A stretch of DNA of 64,000 bases, from positions 248,001-312,000 of the forward strand of contig NZ_CP048279.1 in NCBI RefSeq assembly GCF_010365305.1, in the 5' to 3' direction. The translations under genes and the position numbers were made by a program. The DNA is from Staphylococcus sp. MI 10-1553 (GTDB lineage: Bacteria; Bacillota; Bacilli; Staphylococcales; Staphylococcaceae). This document shows positions 8,936-17,574 of the stretch, in pieces (the stretch's first letter is position 1; each line of letters begins with the position of its first letter). A model generated the notes under the pieces. That model was not told the DNA's origin and did no database searches. It worked only from the letters and a program-made list of their open reading frames with translations.

Positions 8936-8951
8936 TTGTAAACCCTTACAA
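8936..8951. promoter_or_regulatory. cre-like site at the GH101 promoter
   Basis: TTGTAAACCCTTACAA is a palindrome matching the CcpA-binding consensus WTGNAANCGNWNNCAW except for one central base. It lies 58 bp upstream of the GH101 start, beside TATAAA-like -10 text on the minus strand, so CcpA bound there would block the promoter. This would subject mucin-glycan release to carbon catabolite repression. Confidence 0.45.
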
Positions 8952-9104
8952 CTCCGCTGTTATGGTATTTTTGTCAGGTTGTAGGATGGGAAATAATACC
9001 ACTTTTTTAACGCAATTCAGCTCTTTTGGAATGACAAAAAATGTATACAGCGACATTGTTTGTTGCGATTGTTCAATAATGCGCAAACTAAAAAAATATT
9101 AGAG

Positions 9105-9116
9105 TGGTTATAACCA
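9105..9116. promoter_or_regulatory. Palindromic operator 1 (probable GntR site)
   Basis: TGGTTATAACCA is a perfect 12-bp palindrome, repeated exactly at 9287-9298. GntR/UTRA regulators usually bind such short palindromes next to their own gene. This copy lies about 200 bp from either flanking promoter, so looping between the two sites or control of the GH101 side is possible. Confidence 0.65.
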
Positions 9117-9251
9117 GAAAAATGATAGAAAAAATTTTTTTGAGCAATGATTTTGATAGGGTTTTCTAAAAGTGCAACAATAGGGTTGCAATTTGCTATA
9201 GAGAATATTGTAAACGCTTTATTTAAAAAGGCGAAAATTAATATTAAAGCC

Positions 9252-9280
9252 TTTACAAAAATAGTAAGAGTCTTTATAAT
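9252..9280 (+). promoter_or_regulatory. Sigma-A promoter of the gntR-agaS-PTS-nagA operon
   Basis: TTTACA at 9252-9257 and TATAAT at 9275-9280 are separated by exactly 17 bp, giving an expected transcript start near 9287, inside operator 2. A weaker cre-like sequence (TTGTAAACGCTTTATT, 9208-9223) lies just upstream. Confidence 0.7.
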
Positions 9281-9286
9281 TTAAGG

Positions 9287-9298
9287 TGGTTATAACCA
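9287..9298. promoter_or_regulatory. Palindromic operator 2 (probable GntR site)
   Basis: The second exact copy of TGGTTATAACCA overlaps the predicted transcript start and lies just before the gntR ribosome site, the classic place for repression by blocking initiation. The ligand is probably a phosphorylated amino sugar such as GalNAc-6-P or GalN-6-P, inferred from the operon content. Confidence 0.7.
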
Positions 9299-9317
9299 GT
9301 AGGCGGTGAACAATGTC

Positions 9318-10028
9318 ATGTCTGAAAAATTACTATTGTACTATCAAGTGTACAAAGGCATTCATAGTCGTATTAAGGCTGGTGAGTATAAAGAAGGCGA
9401 TAAAATACCATCAGAACGTAAGCTGTGTGAGCAGTTTGGTGTAAGTCGAATTACTGTGCGTGAAGCTTTAGATCGCTTAGAAAAAGATCATGTCATTAAA
9501 CGCGAACACGGCAAAGGATCCTTTGTGCTTGGTAGTCAATATACACAGTTTTTGAACGAACTTTATAGTTTTAAAGATGAAATAGAAAAGAATGGTGATG
9601 AGGCGAGTACAAAAATGTTAAGCATTAAACTCATTCCATCTACCACGTTTTTGCAAGAAAAAATGAATTTGAAACCCTATCAATATGTTTATGAATTAAA
9701 GCGCTTACGACTTTCGAATGATGTTCCGCTCATATACGAGGTGAGTTATTTGCCAATGCGTTTTTGCGAAGGGCTCGAGCAATTTGATTTTAATCGTGTC
9801 TCTCTCTATGAAACGCTCAATCGTCATTACGGTTTGCAAATAACGAATGCTTGTGAGAATTTGACGGCGAGTAAGTTGAGTAAAGAACATGCGAAATTGT
9901 TGAATGGTGTAGTTGATGACAGTTGTATGTTTATTGAACGCTTTAGTTATGTAGATGAAGATTTGATTGAGTTTACACAAAGTATTGCAAGTGGACATAA
10001 ATATAAATACACCGTGCAATTGATGTAA
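9318..10028 (+). CDS. GntR/UTRA family regulator of the O-glycan locus
   Basis: A 236-residue repressor. The N-terminal winged helix-turn-helix is clear (YKEGDKIPSERKLCEQFGVS, then ITVREALDRLEKDHVI, residues about 25-65), and the C-terminal part has the UTRA sugar-phosphate sensor fold. I chose the ATG at 9318 because AGGCGG lies at normal distance; the GTG at 9306 overlaps that site. It is first in the operon and probably represses both its own operon and the divergent GH101 gene through the two identical palindromes. It resembles NagR/YvoA-type regulators. Confidence 0.88.
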   Translation: MSEKLLLYYQVYKGIHSRIKAGEYKEGDKIPSERKLCEQFGVSRITVREALDRLEKDHVIKREHGKGSFVLGSQYTQFLNELYSFKDEIEKNGDEASTKMLSIKLIPSTTFLQEKMNLKPYQYVYELKRLRLSNDVPLIYEVSYLPMRFCEGLEQFDFNRVSLYETLNRHYGLQITNACENLTASKLSKEHAKLLNGVVDDSCMFIERFSYVDEDLIEFTQSIASGHKYKYTVQLM

Positions 10029-10056
10029 TCATAAAAATGATATGGGAGGTAGTATT

Positions 10057-11172
10057 GTGTTACATGAAACAGATACTTATCGCGAAATAAAGCAACAACC
10101 ACAAACTTTGAAAAAAACGTTTGATATTGTTCAAGGACAACAAGAGGCATTCAACCAATTTGTGAATCAAATCGAACAAGAACATGCAGGGAAAAAATTA
10201 AAAGTGCTTTTCACAGGCGCAGGATCAAGTGCCTATGTCGGTGATGTCGCACGTATGGCACGCAACACGTCTGTGATGCCAAACTTTGAATTTGAATCTG
10301 TACCGACAACGCATTTTGTGACAGACCCACAACTTTATATCGATGAACAAACGGCCTATCTTGTTGTGTCATTTGCGCGTTCAGGTAACAGTCCAGAAAC
10401 GAAAGCGACAGTCGAATTTGTGAATGAACTTTCTCAAAGTGTGTATCACTTATTCATTACAAATAATAAAGACGGTTTCTTAGGGACATACGAAGCGGAT
10501 AAAGACAATGTGTTCAAAGTGATCTTGCCTGAAGAAACAAACGACAAGTCACTCGCAATGACATCAAGCTTTTCATCAATGTTATTTGCAAGTTACTTAC
10601 TCTTTGGTGGTAAAGTGAGTCCACAATTTTTCGAGATTGCAGAATCAAACTTTGAGTGGCTCGAACAACAAGCTCAAGCTGTGAATGCAATGACATTTTC
10701 AAAAGTGTTCTACGTAGCGACAGGCTTGATTGGTGAGTTAACAAAAGAAGTGAGCTTAAAACTGAACGAATTAACTGCAGGACAAACAGAAATCGCGCGT
10801 GAAACAACGTTAGGTTTCAGACACGGTCCTAAAGCAGGCTTAGGCAAAGATGCCATATTTATTATGATGCGTAGTAATGGTGCATATCACCGTCAATACG
10901 AAGATGACTTGATTAAAGAAGTTGGCCAAGTGAAAGATCGTTACAAAATGTACATTTTAGACGGTCAAAGTGAAGCAGGTGAGCATACTGTCCAATTGCC
11001 ACAATCTGAATCATTATCAGATATAGAACTTGCATTGCAATATTTGATGTTTGGGCAGTTACTCGCTGCACAACGTTCTGATGCATTAGGTTTAAATCCG
11101 GATAACCCAAGTCCAGACGGCTTTATTAACCGTGTTGTTAAAGGGGTAACGATTTATCCAGTTAAAGGGTGA
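10057..11172 (+). CDS. agaS: AgaS-type SIS-domain sugar deaminase/isomerase
   Basis: A 371-residue protein with two SIS domains, shown by LFTGAGSSAYVGD near residue 50 and VSFARSGNSPETK near residue 105, and a conserved GFRHGPKAGLG in the second half. AgaS enzymes convert galactosamine-6-phosphate to tagatose-6-phosphate with release of ammonia, the step needed here between the deacetylase and the kinase. The GTG at 10057 follows GGGAGG by six bases and is preferred over the ATG at 10042, which overlaps the site. It is second in the operon, with the tagatose-6-phosphate kinase gene 6 bp downstream. Confidence 0.88.
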   Translation: MLHETDTYREIKQQPQTLKKTFDIVQGQQEAFNQFVNQIEQEHAGKKLKVLFTGAGSSAYVGDVARMARNTSVMPNFEFESVPTTHFVTDPQLYIDEQTAYLVVSFARSGNSPETKATVEFVNELSQSVYHLFITNNKDGFLGTYEADKDNVFKVILPEETNDKSLAMTSSFSSMLFASYLLFGGKVSPQFFEIAESNFEWLEQQAQAVNAMTFSKVFYVATGLIGELTKEVSLKLNELTAGQTEIARETTLGFRHGPKAGLGKDAIFIMMRSNGAYHRQYEDDLIKEVGQVKDRYKMYILDGQSEAGEHTVQLPQSESLSDIELALQYLMFGQLLAAQRSDALGLNPDNPSPDGFINRVVKGVTIYPVKG

Positions 11173-11178
11173 TGAATA

Positions 11179-12117
11179 ATGATTGCAACACATACGTTTA
11201 ATCCATCTGTAGACATCACGTACGAAATTGACCCGCTCGTGGTCGGTGAAGTCCATCGTGTCAAACAGAAAATTGAAAATCCAGGTGGTAAAGGGATTAA
11301 TGTGACGAAAGTGCTCAATCAATTAGGCGCGACGCACTGTGCTTTTGGCTATCTCGGAGGTGCCAATGGTCAGTGGATGGCTGACACGTTGAAAGGGATG
11401 GGCATTACAAGTGCGTTTACGTTAATCAAAGGACAGACAAGGCAAAGTTTAGCGTTGAATGATGGCCAAGCCCAAACAGAAGTACTTGAGCAAGGTCCAA
11501 CGATTTCAGAAAGCGAACAACAAGCTTATTTTGAAAACGTCACACAACATGCTGCAGATGCGAAAGTGATGACGATTAGCGGAAGTTCACCGCAGTTCGA
11601 AACGCATTCGAAGTTTGACCATATGGCACGCATTTTAAAAGCGTTCCCACATACGTATAATATTGTCGATACACATGCGGGCGAGTTAAAAGCGTTGTTA
11701 GAAGCTCAGTTGCCGATTCACTGTATTAAACCGAACCAATCTGAATTTGAAATGTTAGTCGGTGAAACACAGTTAACGATTGATGATTGTGCACGTTTGT
11801 TACAAACACATGCGTATTTTAAAAATTGCGATGTCTTTTTAACGCTAGGTGGAGACGGTGCGCTTGTGAAGTGGAAGCAAGACATTTATCGTGCGACATT
11901 GCCACATAAGGACATTGTCAATCCAGTCGGTTCGGGTGATTCAACTGTGGCAGGCATTGCTTACGGTGTGGATCAAGATTTAGCGCCTGAAGCGTTAATT
12001 CGTCAAGCTTTAGCATGTGGGACATCGAATGCTTTACAAGAAAAAACAGGCTTTATTGATGTCAATCAAGTCGCTGAAATTAAAAATGAAATAGAAGTGG
12101 AGAGATTTGAATGGTAA
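11179..12117 (+). CDS. lacC: Tagatose-6-phosphate kinase / 1-phosphofructokinase family (PfkB)
   Basis: A 312-residue sugar kinase of the PfkB family. NPGGKGINVTKVLNQLG near residue 35 forms the sugar-binding signature, and NPVGSGDSTVAGIAYG near residue 250 carries the anion hole and catalytic Asp. The LacC/FruK subgroup phosphorylates tagatose-6-P (or fructose-1-P) to the bisphosphate. Its place between AgaS and a LacD aldolase, with a 7-bp overlap onto the latter, argues for tagatose-6-P. Whether the strain has another lacC in a lactose operon cannot be seen here. Confidence 0.85.
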   Translation: MIATHTFNPSVDITYEIDPLVVGEVHRVKQKIENPGGKGINVTKVLNQLGATHCAFGYLGGANGQWMADTLKGMGITSAFTLIKGQTRQSLALNDGQAQTEVLEQGPTISESEQQAYFENVTQHAADAKVMTISGSSPQFETHSKFDHMARILKAFPHTYNIVDTHAGELKALLEAQLPIHCIKPNQSEFEMLVGETQLTIDDCARLLQTHAYFKNCDVFLTLGGDGALVKWKQDIYRATLPHKDIVNPVGSGDSTVAGIAYGVDQDLAPEALIRQALACGTSNALQEKTGFIDVNQVAEIKNEIEVERFEW

Positions 12118-13052
12118 AAGATTTAAGTCGTTTAGTAGATGAAAATGGAATTTATGCAGCAGTGGCAGTAGACCAACGTGGCGCATTAAGAAAATTGCTA
12201 GGTGACACAGGCACACCTGAAAACTTGTCATTATTTAAAAAATTGGTGGCAGAAGTGTTAACGTCACACGGTTCTAGCTTTTTAGTAGACCCTGAATATG
12301 GTTTAGATGCTGCAAAAGCGAAAGATGCAAAAGCAGGCTTAATCTTATCTTATGAACAAACAGGTTATGATAAGTCTCGTCCTGGACGTTTACCACGTTT
12401 AATTGAAGATCAAAGCGTACGTCGTCTTGTTGAAGCGGGTGCAGACGCAGTGAAGTTCTTGCTATACTATGATGTAGATGAATCAGACGAAATCAACCAA
12501 AAGAAACAGGCGTTGATCGAACGTGTAGGAACAGAGTGTCAAGCTGAAAACGTCCCATTTTTACTTGAAATCTTAACTTACGATGACAGCATTGGTGACG
12601 AAAAAGGTGAAGCATTTGCAAAAGTTCGTCCACACAAAGTTAACGAAGCAATGCGTGTATTTAGTGAACCACGTTTTCAAGTAGACACATTGAAAGTGGA
12701 AATTCCAGTAAACATGAACTTTGTTGAAGGATTTGGAGACAAAGCAGTGATGACACAAGCAGAAGCGGCAGAAGCGTTTAAAGCGCAAGATGCAGCAACA
12801 AACATCCCTTATATTTACTTAAGTGGTGGCGTATCTGCACAATTATTTATGGATTCACTCCAATTTGCAGCTGACAATGGTGCACATTTCAACGGTATTT
12901 TATGTGGTCGTGCAACATGGAAAGGTGCAACTACAGCACTTGTAGACGCAGGTGAACAAGAAGCAAAAGCATGGTTGGAAAGTGAAGGTCTTGATAACTT
13001 GAAAGCGCTTAATGAAGTGAATGTAAAAACAGCAACACCAATTCAATCTTAA
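12111..13052 (+). CDS. lacD: Tagatose-1,6-bisphosphate aldolase (LacD family)
   Basis: A 313-residue class I aldolase that splits tagatose-1,6-bisphosphate into dihydroxyacetone phosphate and glyceraldehyde-3-phosphate. The LacD pattern is clear from VAVDQRGALRKLLGD near residue 20 onward. DTLKVEIPVN holds Lys195, the likely Schiff-base lysine. The start codon overlaps the end of the kinase gene. This step joins galactose-configured sugars to glycolysis. Confidence 0.88.
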   Translation: MVKDLSRLVDENGIYAAVAVDQRGALRKLLGDTGTPENLSLFKKLVAEVLTSHGSSFLVDPEYGLDAAKAKDAKAGLILSYEQTGYDKSRPGRLPRLIEDQSVRRLVEAGADAVKFLLYYDVDESDEINQKKQALIERVGTECQAENVPFLLEILTYDDSIGDEKGEAFAKVRPHKVNEAMRVFSEPRFQVDTLKVEIPVNMNFVEGFGDKAVMTQAEAAEAFKAQDAATNIPYIYLSGGVSAQLFMDSLQFAADNGAHFNGILCGRATWKGATTALVDAGEQEAKAWLESEGLDNLKALNEVNVKTATPIQS

Positions 13053-13064
13053 TGAGGTGATTAT

Positions 13065-14837
13065 GTGAGTCGTTTCAAAATAAGCGATACATTTTTATTA
13101 GATGACAAACCAATCAAGATATTGTCCGGTGCCATCCATTACTTTAGAATACCAAAGGATGACTGGGAAGATTCATTATACAATTTGAAAGCACTCGGAT
13201 TTAATACAGTGGAAACTTATGTCCCTTGGAACTTTCATGAAACGATTGAAAATGCATACGACTTCAAAGGACATAAAGATTTAAAACATTTTATTGAACT
13301 TGCAGCAACGCTTGGACTTTACGTCATCGTACGACCATCTCCGTATATTTGTGCGGAGTGGGAGTTCGGTGGATTTCCAGCGTGGTTACTTAATGACCGT
13401 ACAATGCGTATCCGTTCGAGAGATGAGAAATATTTAGAAAAAGTGAAAAAATATTATCATGAACTGTTTAAAATCTTAACGCCATTACAAATTGATCAAG
13501 GCGGCCCGATTATCATGATGCAAGTCGAAAATGAATACGGTTCATTCGGTCAAGATCACGCGTATTTACGTGCACTTGCTAACATGATGCGTGAAGAAGG
13601 TGTCACTGTACCTTTCTTCACATCAGACGGTGCTTGGGATCAATGTTTAAGAGCGGGTAGTCTCATTGAGGATGATATTTTACCGACAGGCAATTTTGGT
13701 TCTCGTACAGTTCAAAATTTTGAAAACTTAAAGACGTTCCAACAAGAATTCAGTAAAAAGTGGCCGTTAATGTGTATGGAATTTTGGGATGGCTGGTTTA
13801 ATCGCTGGGGTGAACCTGTGATTAAACGAGACAGTGATGATTTGTCTGAAGAAGTGCGCGATGCAGTGAAATTAGGCTCACTTAATTTATATATGTTCCA
13901 TGGCGGGACAAACTTTGGTTTTTGGAACGGTTGCTCTGCACGTGGTACGAAAGATTTACCACAAGTCACATCTTATGACTATCATGCGCCGTTAGATGAA
14001 GCAGGTAATCCAACAGAAAAATACTTCGCTTTACAAGAGATGCTCAAAGAAGAAATTCCTGACATTGAGCAACATAAACCAAGAACGAAAACATTTATGT
14101 CAATGAAAGATATTCCATTGGCAGACAAAGTGAATTTATTCGAAGTACTTGAAGACATTTCGACAAAAACGACAAGCTTCTACCCACAAACGATGGAAGA
14201 AGCGGGTTCTGGCTATGGTTATATGGTGTATCGTACACGTATCCATAAAGCGACAGAACAAGAAAAATTACGCATTGTAGACGCAAGAGACCGTGTCCAC
14301 TGTTTTGTAGACCAACAGCATGTCTACACAGCGTATCAAGAAGAAATTGGAGGTCAATTTGAAGTCACATTAACTTCTGACCAACCACAAATCGATGTGC
14401 TCGTTGAAAATATGGGGCGTGTCAACTACGGCTACAAATTATTAGCACCGACACAACGTAAAGGTTTAGGTCAAGGACTCATGCAAGATCTTCATTTCGT
14501 ACAAGAGTGGGAACAATTTGATATCGACTTCGACCGTTTAACGGCAGATCATTTTAAACGCGAATGGTCTGAACAACAACCTGCTTTTTACAAATACACA
14601 TTTGACTTAGCAGAGCCGAACAATACGCACATTGATGTAAGCGATTTCGGCAAAGGTGTTGTACTCGTCAACGGATTCAACATCGGTCGTTATTGGGAAA
14701 TTGGACCGTCACAGTCGCTCTACATTCCTAAAGCATTTTTGAAACAAGGACAAAATGAAATTATCGCGTTTGACTCAGAAGGAAAACATTCAGAAAGTAT
14801 CCAACTGATTGAAACACCAAAATTTTCTGAAGTATAA
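13065..14837 (+). CDS. bgaC: Cytoplasmic GH35 beta-galactosidase (BgaC-like, beta-1,3 preference)
   Basis: A 590-residue enzyme without a signal peptide. The GH35 barrel starts at once (GAIHYFRIPKDDWEDSLYNL). Glu157 in QVENEYGSFG is the acid/base and Glu239 in MEFWDGWFNRW is the nucleophile. The C-terminal part has the beta-sandwich domains of the family. Pneumococcal BgaC of this type cleaves terminal Gal-beta-1,3-linked residues and lies in a similar operon with an EII-mannose-family PTS. Here it would split imported galacto-N-biose inside the cell. It starts with GTG after GAGGTGA. The beta-1,3 specificity is inferred from context. Confidence 0.88.
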   Translation: MSRFKISDTFLLDDKPIKILSGAIHYFRIPKDDWEDSLYNLKALGFNTVETYVPWNFHETIENAYDFKGHKDLKHFIELAATLGLYVIVRPSPYICAEWEFGGFPAWLLNDRTMRIRSRDEKYLEKVKKYYHELFKILTPLQIDQGGPIIMMQVENEYGSFGQDHAYLRALANMMREEGVTVPFFTSDGAWDQCLRAGSLIEDDILPTGNFGSRTVQNFENLKTFQQEFSKKWPLMCMEFWDGWFNRWGEPVIKRDSDDLSEEVRDAVKLGSLNLYMFHGGTNFGFWNGCSARGTKDLPQVTSYDYHAPLDEAGNPTEKYFALQEMLKEEIPDIEQHKPRTKTFMSMKDIPLADKVNLFEVLEDISTKTTSFYPQTMEEAGSGYGYMVYRTRIHKATEQEKLRIVDARDRVHCFVDQQHVYTAYQEEIGGQFEVTLTSDQPQIDVLVENMGRVNYGYKLLAPTQRKGLGQGLMQDLHFVQEWEQFDIDFDRLTADHFKREWSEQQPAFYKYTFDLAEPNNTHIDVSDFGKGVVLVNGFNIGRYWEIGPSQSLYIPKAFLKQGQNEIIAFDSEGKHSESIQLIETPKFSEV

Positions 14838-14851
14838 GGAGAGGATTTATA

Positions 14852-15331
14852 ATGGCAATTATTGGAAGCAGAATCGATGGTAGATTAATTCACGGACAAG
14901 TGGCAAACTTATGGGCAACAAAATTAAACATTGGACGTTTTATCGTTATTGATAATGAAGTCGCTCAAAGCGATATCGACAAACAAGCATTAAAACTTGC
15001 GACACCAGCAGGGATTAAATTAAGTGTATTACCAGTTGAAAAAGCAGCTAACAACATCAACAATGGTAAATATGATTCACAACGTGTGATGGTGATCGCA
15101 AAACGTCCTGATCGCTTTGTTGAACTTGTGAACAATGGCGTAAAAATTGAAGAATTGAACGTAGGGAACATGTCACAAACAAATGAAACACGTTCAGTAA
15201 CAAACTCAATCAACATTACTGACGAAGATGTAGACAACTTCAAATTTTTACAAGAAAAAGGTGTCAATATCATTTCACAAATGGTACCAAACGATAAATC
15301 AGTTGACTTTATGTCATTAATCAAAAAATAG
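14852..15331 (+). CDS. PTS system IIB component, mannose/sorbose family
   Basis: A 159-residue cytoplasmic phosphotransfer protein. GSRIDGRLIHGQVANLW contains the phosphorylated histidine, His14. It receives phosphate from the IIA protein and passes it to the incoming sugar. It begins the four-gene PTS block IIB-IIC-IID-IIA, located between bgaC and the deacetylase gene. The substrate is predicted to be galacto-N-biose and/or GalNAc because of the surrounding enzymes. Confidence 0.9.
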   Translation: MAIIGSRIDGRLIHGQVANLWATKLNIGRFIVIDNEVAQSDIDKQALKLATPAGIKLSVLPVEKAANNINNGKYDSQRVMVIAKRPDRFVELVNNGVKIEELNVGNMSQTNETRSVTNSINITDEDVDNFKFLQEKGVNIISQMVPNDKSVDFMSLIKK

Positions 15332-15352
15332 AACTATCAGGAGGCGTTTCTA

Positions 15353-16252
15353 TTGGACATTTTATGGTGGCAAGTATTGCTCTTAACGCTGTACGCAGGT
15401 TATCAAATTTTAGATGATTTGCAATTTAATATTTTTGGACATCCTGTATTTGCAGGGATTATTTCAGGTTTAATCATGGGCGATATTACTACCGGTTTAA
15501 TTATCGGTGGGGGTATGCAGTTAACAATTCTAGGGGTAGGTACATTCGGTGGTGCATCAAGAATCGATGCGAACTCAGGTACGGTATTAGCGGTTGCATT
15601 CTCAGTAGCACTCGGAATGAACCCACAACAAGCCCTTGCGACACTTGCTGTACCTGTAGCGAGCTTAATGATTCAAACAGATATTTTAGCGCGTTTCACA
15701 AACACATTCTTTGCACATCGTATTGATAAAAAAATTGAACAAATGGATTACAAAGGTATTGAACGTAACTACTTATACGGTGCAATTCCATGGGCGTTAT
15801 CTCGTGCGATCCCAGTATTTTTAGCACTTGTATTCGGTGGTAGCGTTGTAGGTAAAATCGTTGACTACTTAAACGGTGACTTAAAATGGTTAGGTGACGG
15901 TTTAACAGTTGCAGGTGCGGTATTACCAGCAGTCGGTTTCGCTATTTTATTACGTTACTTACCTTTGAAAAAACATTATCCTTACTTTATTTTAGGTTTT
16001 ATCATTACAGCATTAATGGTAACAGTCTTTAACGGTTTATCAGGTTTAGGTACATCAGTTGCAGGTTTAGACAAAAACTTTACAATGTCATTCTCATCAT
16101 TACCAATGTTAGCGATTGCAGCGATTGGTTTTGCTTTAGCGGCAATGGAGTATAGTCGAAGTTCACAATCTAAAACAATAGCTGCAAATCATGGCGGAAA
16201 CCAAGCAACAGATGCGGACGATGAAGGAGAGATTGACGATGACGAATTATAA
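15353..16252 (+). CDS. PTS system IIC component, mannose/sorbose family
   Basis: A 299-residue membrane channel protein with about eight hydrophobic segments. It has family features in LQFNIFGHPVFAGIISGLIM and in GGGMQLTILGVGTFGG. The start is TTG with a GGAGG site ahead. The tail is hydrophilic and acidic (DADDEGEIDDDEL), and its last 14 bases overlap the IID gene, so translation of the two is coupled. It forms the transport pore with IID. Confidence 0.9.
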   Translation: MDILWWQVLLLTLYAGYQILDDLQFNIFGHPVFAGIISGLIMGDITTGLIIGGGMQLTILGVGTFGGASRIDANSGTVLAVAFSVALGMNPQQALATLAVPVASLMIQTDILARFTNTFFAHRIDKKIEQMDYKGIERNYLYGAIPWALSRAIPVFLALVFGGSVVGKIVDYLNGDLKWLGDGLTVAGAVLPAVGFAILLRYLPLKKHYPYFILGFIITALMVTVFNGLSGLGTSVAGLDKNFTMSFSSLPMLAIAAIGFALAAMEYSRSSQSKTIAANHGGNQATDADDEGEIDDDEL

Positions 16253-17123
16253 TCAAACGGAAACACAAATTTCTCAAAACGCTGATGCAAATTCAAAGTT
16301 AACAGGAACAATGCCTCAAACACCTTATAAACTGACTGATAAAGACTTTAGACAAATCAACATACGTAGCTTATTGTTCTTCCAATGGGGTTGGAACTAC
16401 GAGCGTATGCAAGGGTCTGGTTATTTATTCACGATCCTTCCACAATTACGTAAAATTTATGGTGACGATTCACCTGAATTACAAGAAATGATGCGAACAC
16501 ACGCGCAATTCTTCAATACAAGTAACTTCTTTAACACGATTATTACGGGTATTGATATTGCGATGGAAGAAAAAGAACGCTATGCATCAAAAGAATCTGT
16601 CAAAGGGATGAAAGTCGGCTTAATGGGACCATTTGCGGCTGTAGGGGATGCGATTTTCGGTTCATTAGTCCCTACAATTTTCGGTGCCATTGCAGCAAAC
16701 ATGGCGCAAGACGGTAACCCATTCGGTGCATTACTTTGGTTTGTCGCAATGCTTGCTATTATCGTATTCAGATGGAAACAATTGAAATTCGCATACAAAG
16801 AAGGGATTTCACTTGTGACAACGATGCAACACCGCTTAGAATCATTAACGAATGCAGCAACATTGCTCGGGGTATTCATGGTCGGTGCACTCGTCGCAAC
16901 GATGATTCGTGTTCAATTTGCTTGGAAACCAAAAATTGGTGATTTAACAGTCAACATTCAAAACAATGCCGACATGATTTTACCAAGATTATTACCTTTG
17001 ATTATTGTATTTGCGATTTACTGGTTATTAGGACGTAAAAAAATGAACTCAACACGTGCAATCTTTATTGTGATTATTGTTTCAATTATTTTGTCAGCGT
17101 TGGGTGTTATTTCAAAAATTTAA
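16239..17123 (+). CDS. PTS system IID component, mannose/sorbose family
   Basis: A 294-residue membrane protein. The family pattern is visible in LFFQWGWNYERMQGSGYLF, in KVGLMGPFAAVGDAIFGSL and in a strongly hydrophobic C terminus. The ATG at 16239 overlaps the IIC stop region and follows AAGGAGA; an earlier in-frame ATG at 16191 lies inside IIC and is less likely. The IID subunit is unique to the mannose family and partners IIC in sugar translocation. Confidence 0.9.
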   Translation: MTNYNQTETQISQNADANSKLTGTMPQTPYKLTDKDFRQINIRSLLFFQWGWNYERMQGSGYLFTILPQLRKIYGDDSPELQEMMRTHAQFFNTSNFFNTIITGIDIAMEEKERYASKESVKGMKVGLMGPFAAVGDAIFGSLVPTIFGAIAANMAQDGNPFGALLWFVAMLAIIVFRWKQLKFAYKEGISLVTTMQHRLESLTNAATLLGVFMVGALVATMIRVQFAWKPKIGDLTVNIQNNADMILPRLLPLIIVFAIYWLLGRKKMNSTRAIFIVIIVSIILSALGVISKI

Positions 17124-17144
17124 TTCGATGGGAGCATTTGGACT

Positions 17145-17543
17145 ATGGAAAAGTTAATCCTTGTGAGTCACGGCGCTTTTTGTGAAGGGCTTAAAGACAG
17201 TGTAGAAATGATTCTTGGGCCTCAAGATTACATTCATACTGCAGCATTGACACCAGAAATGGGGCCTGAAGATTTTGAAAAAGCATTAGACACACTCATT
17301 GATGAAGGCGATCAAGTGACAGTTTTTGCAGATTTATTAGGCGGTACACCAGCGAATACCGTTTCTAAAAAAATTATGAATGGGGCAGACTTAAACCTTT
17401 ATGTAGGGATGAGCTTACCAATGGTGATTAGCTATATTAATGGTAAAATGATTGGTGAACAACCTGACTATGTGCAAAAAGCGCAAGAAGGTATCATTTA
17501 CGTCAACGCGCTGTTAAATCAAGACGATGACGAGGATGAATAA
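17145..17543 (+). CDS. PTS system IIA component, mannose/sorbose family
   Basis: A 132-residue cytoplasmic protein. LILVSHGAFCEGLKDSVEM carries the phosphorylated His9, which accepts phosphate from HPr. FADLLGGTPANTVS near residue 65 is the second conserved segment. A short acidic tail (DDDEDE) closes it. It is a stand-alone IIA, unlike E. coli ManX where IIA and IIB are fused. Confidence 0.9.
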   Translation: MEKLILVSHGAFCEGLKDSVEMILGPQDYIHTAALTPEMGPEDFEKALDTLIDEGDQVTVFADLLGGTPANTVSKKIMNGADLNLYVGMSLPMVISYINGKMIGEQPDYVQKAQEGIIYVNALLNQDDDEDE

Positions 17544-17574
17544 AACAATCAAATTATAGTAAAGAAGGTATACT

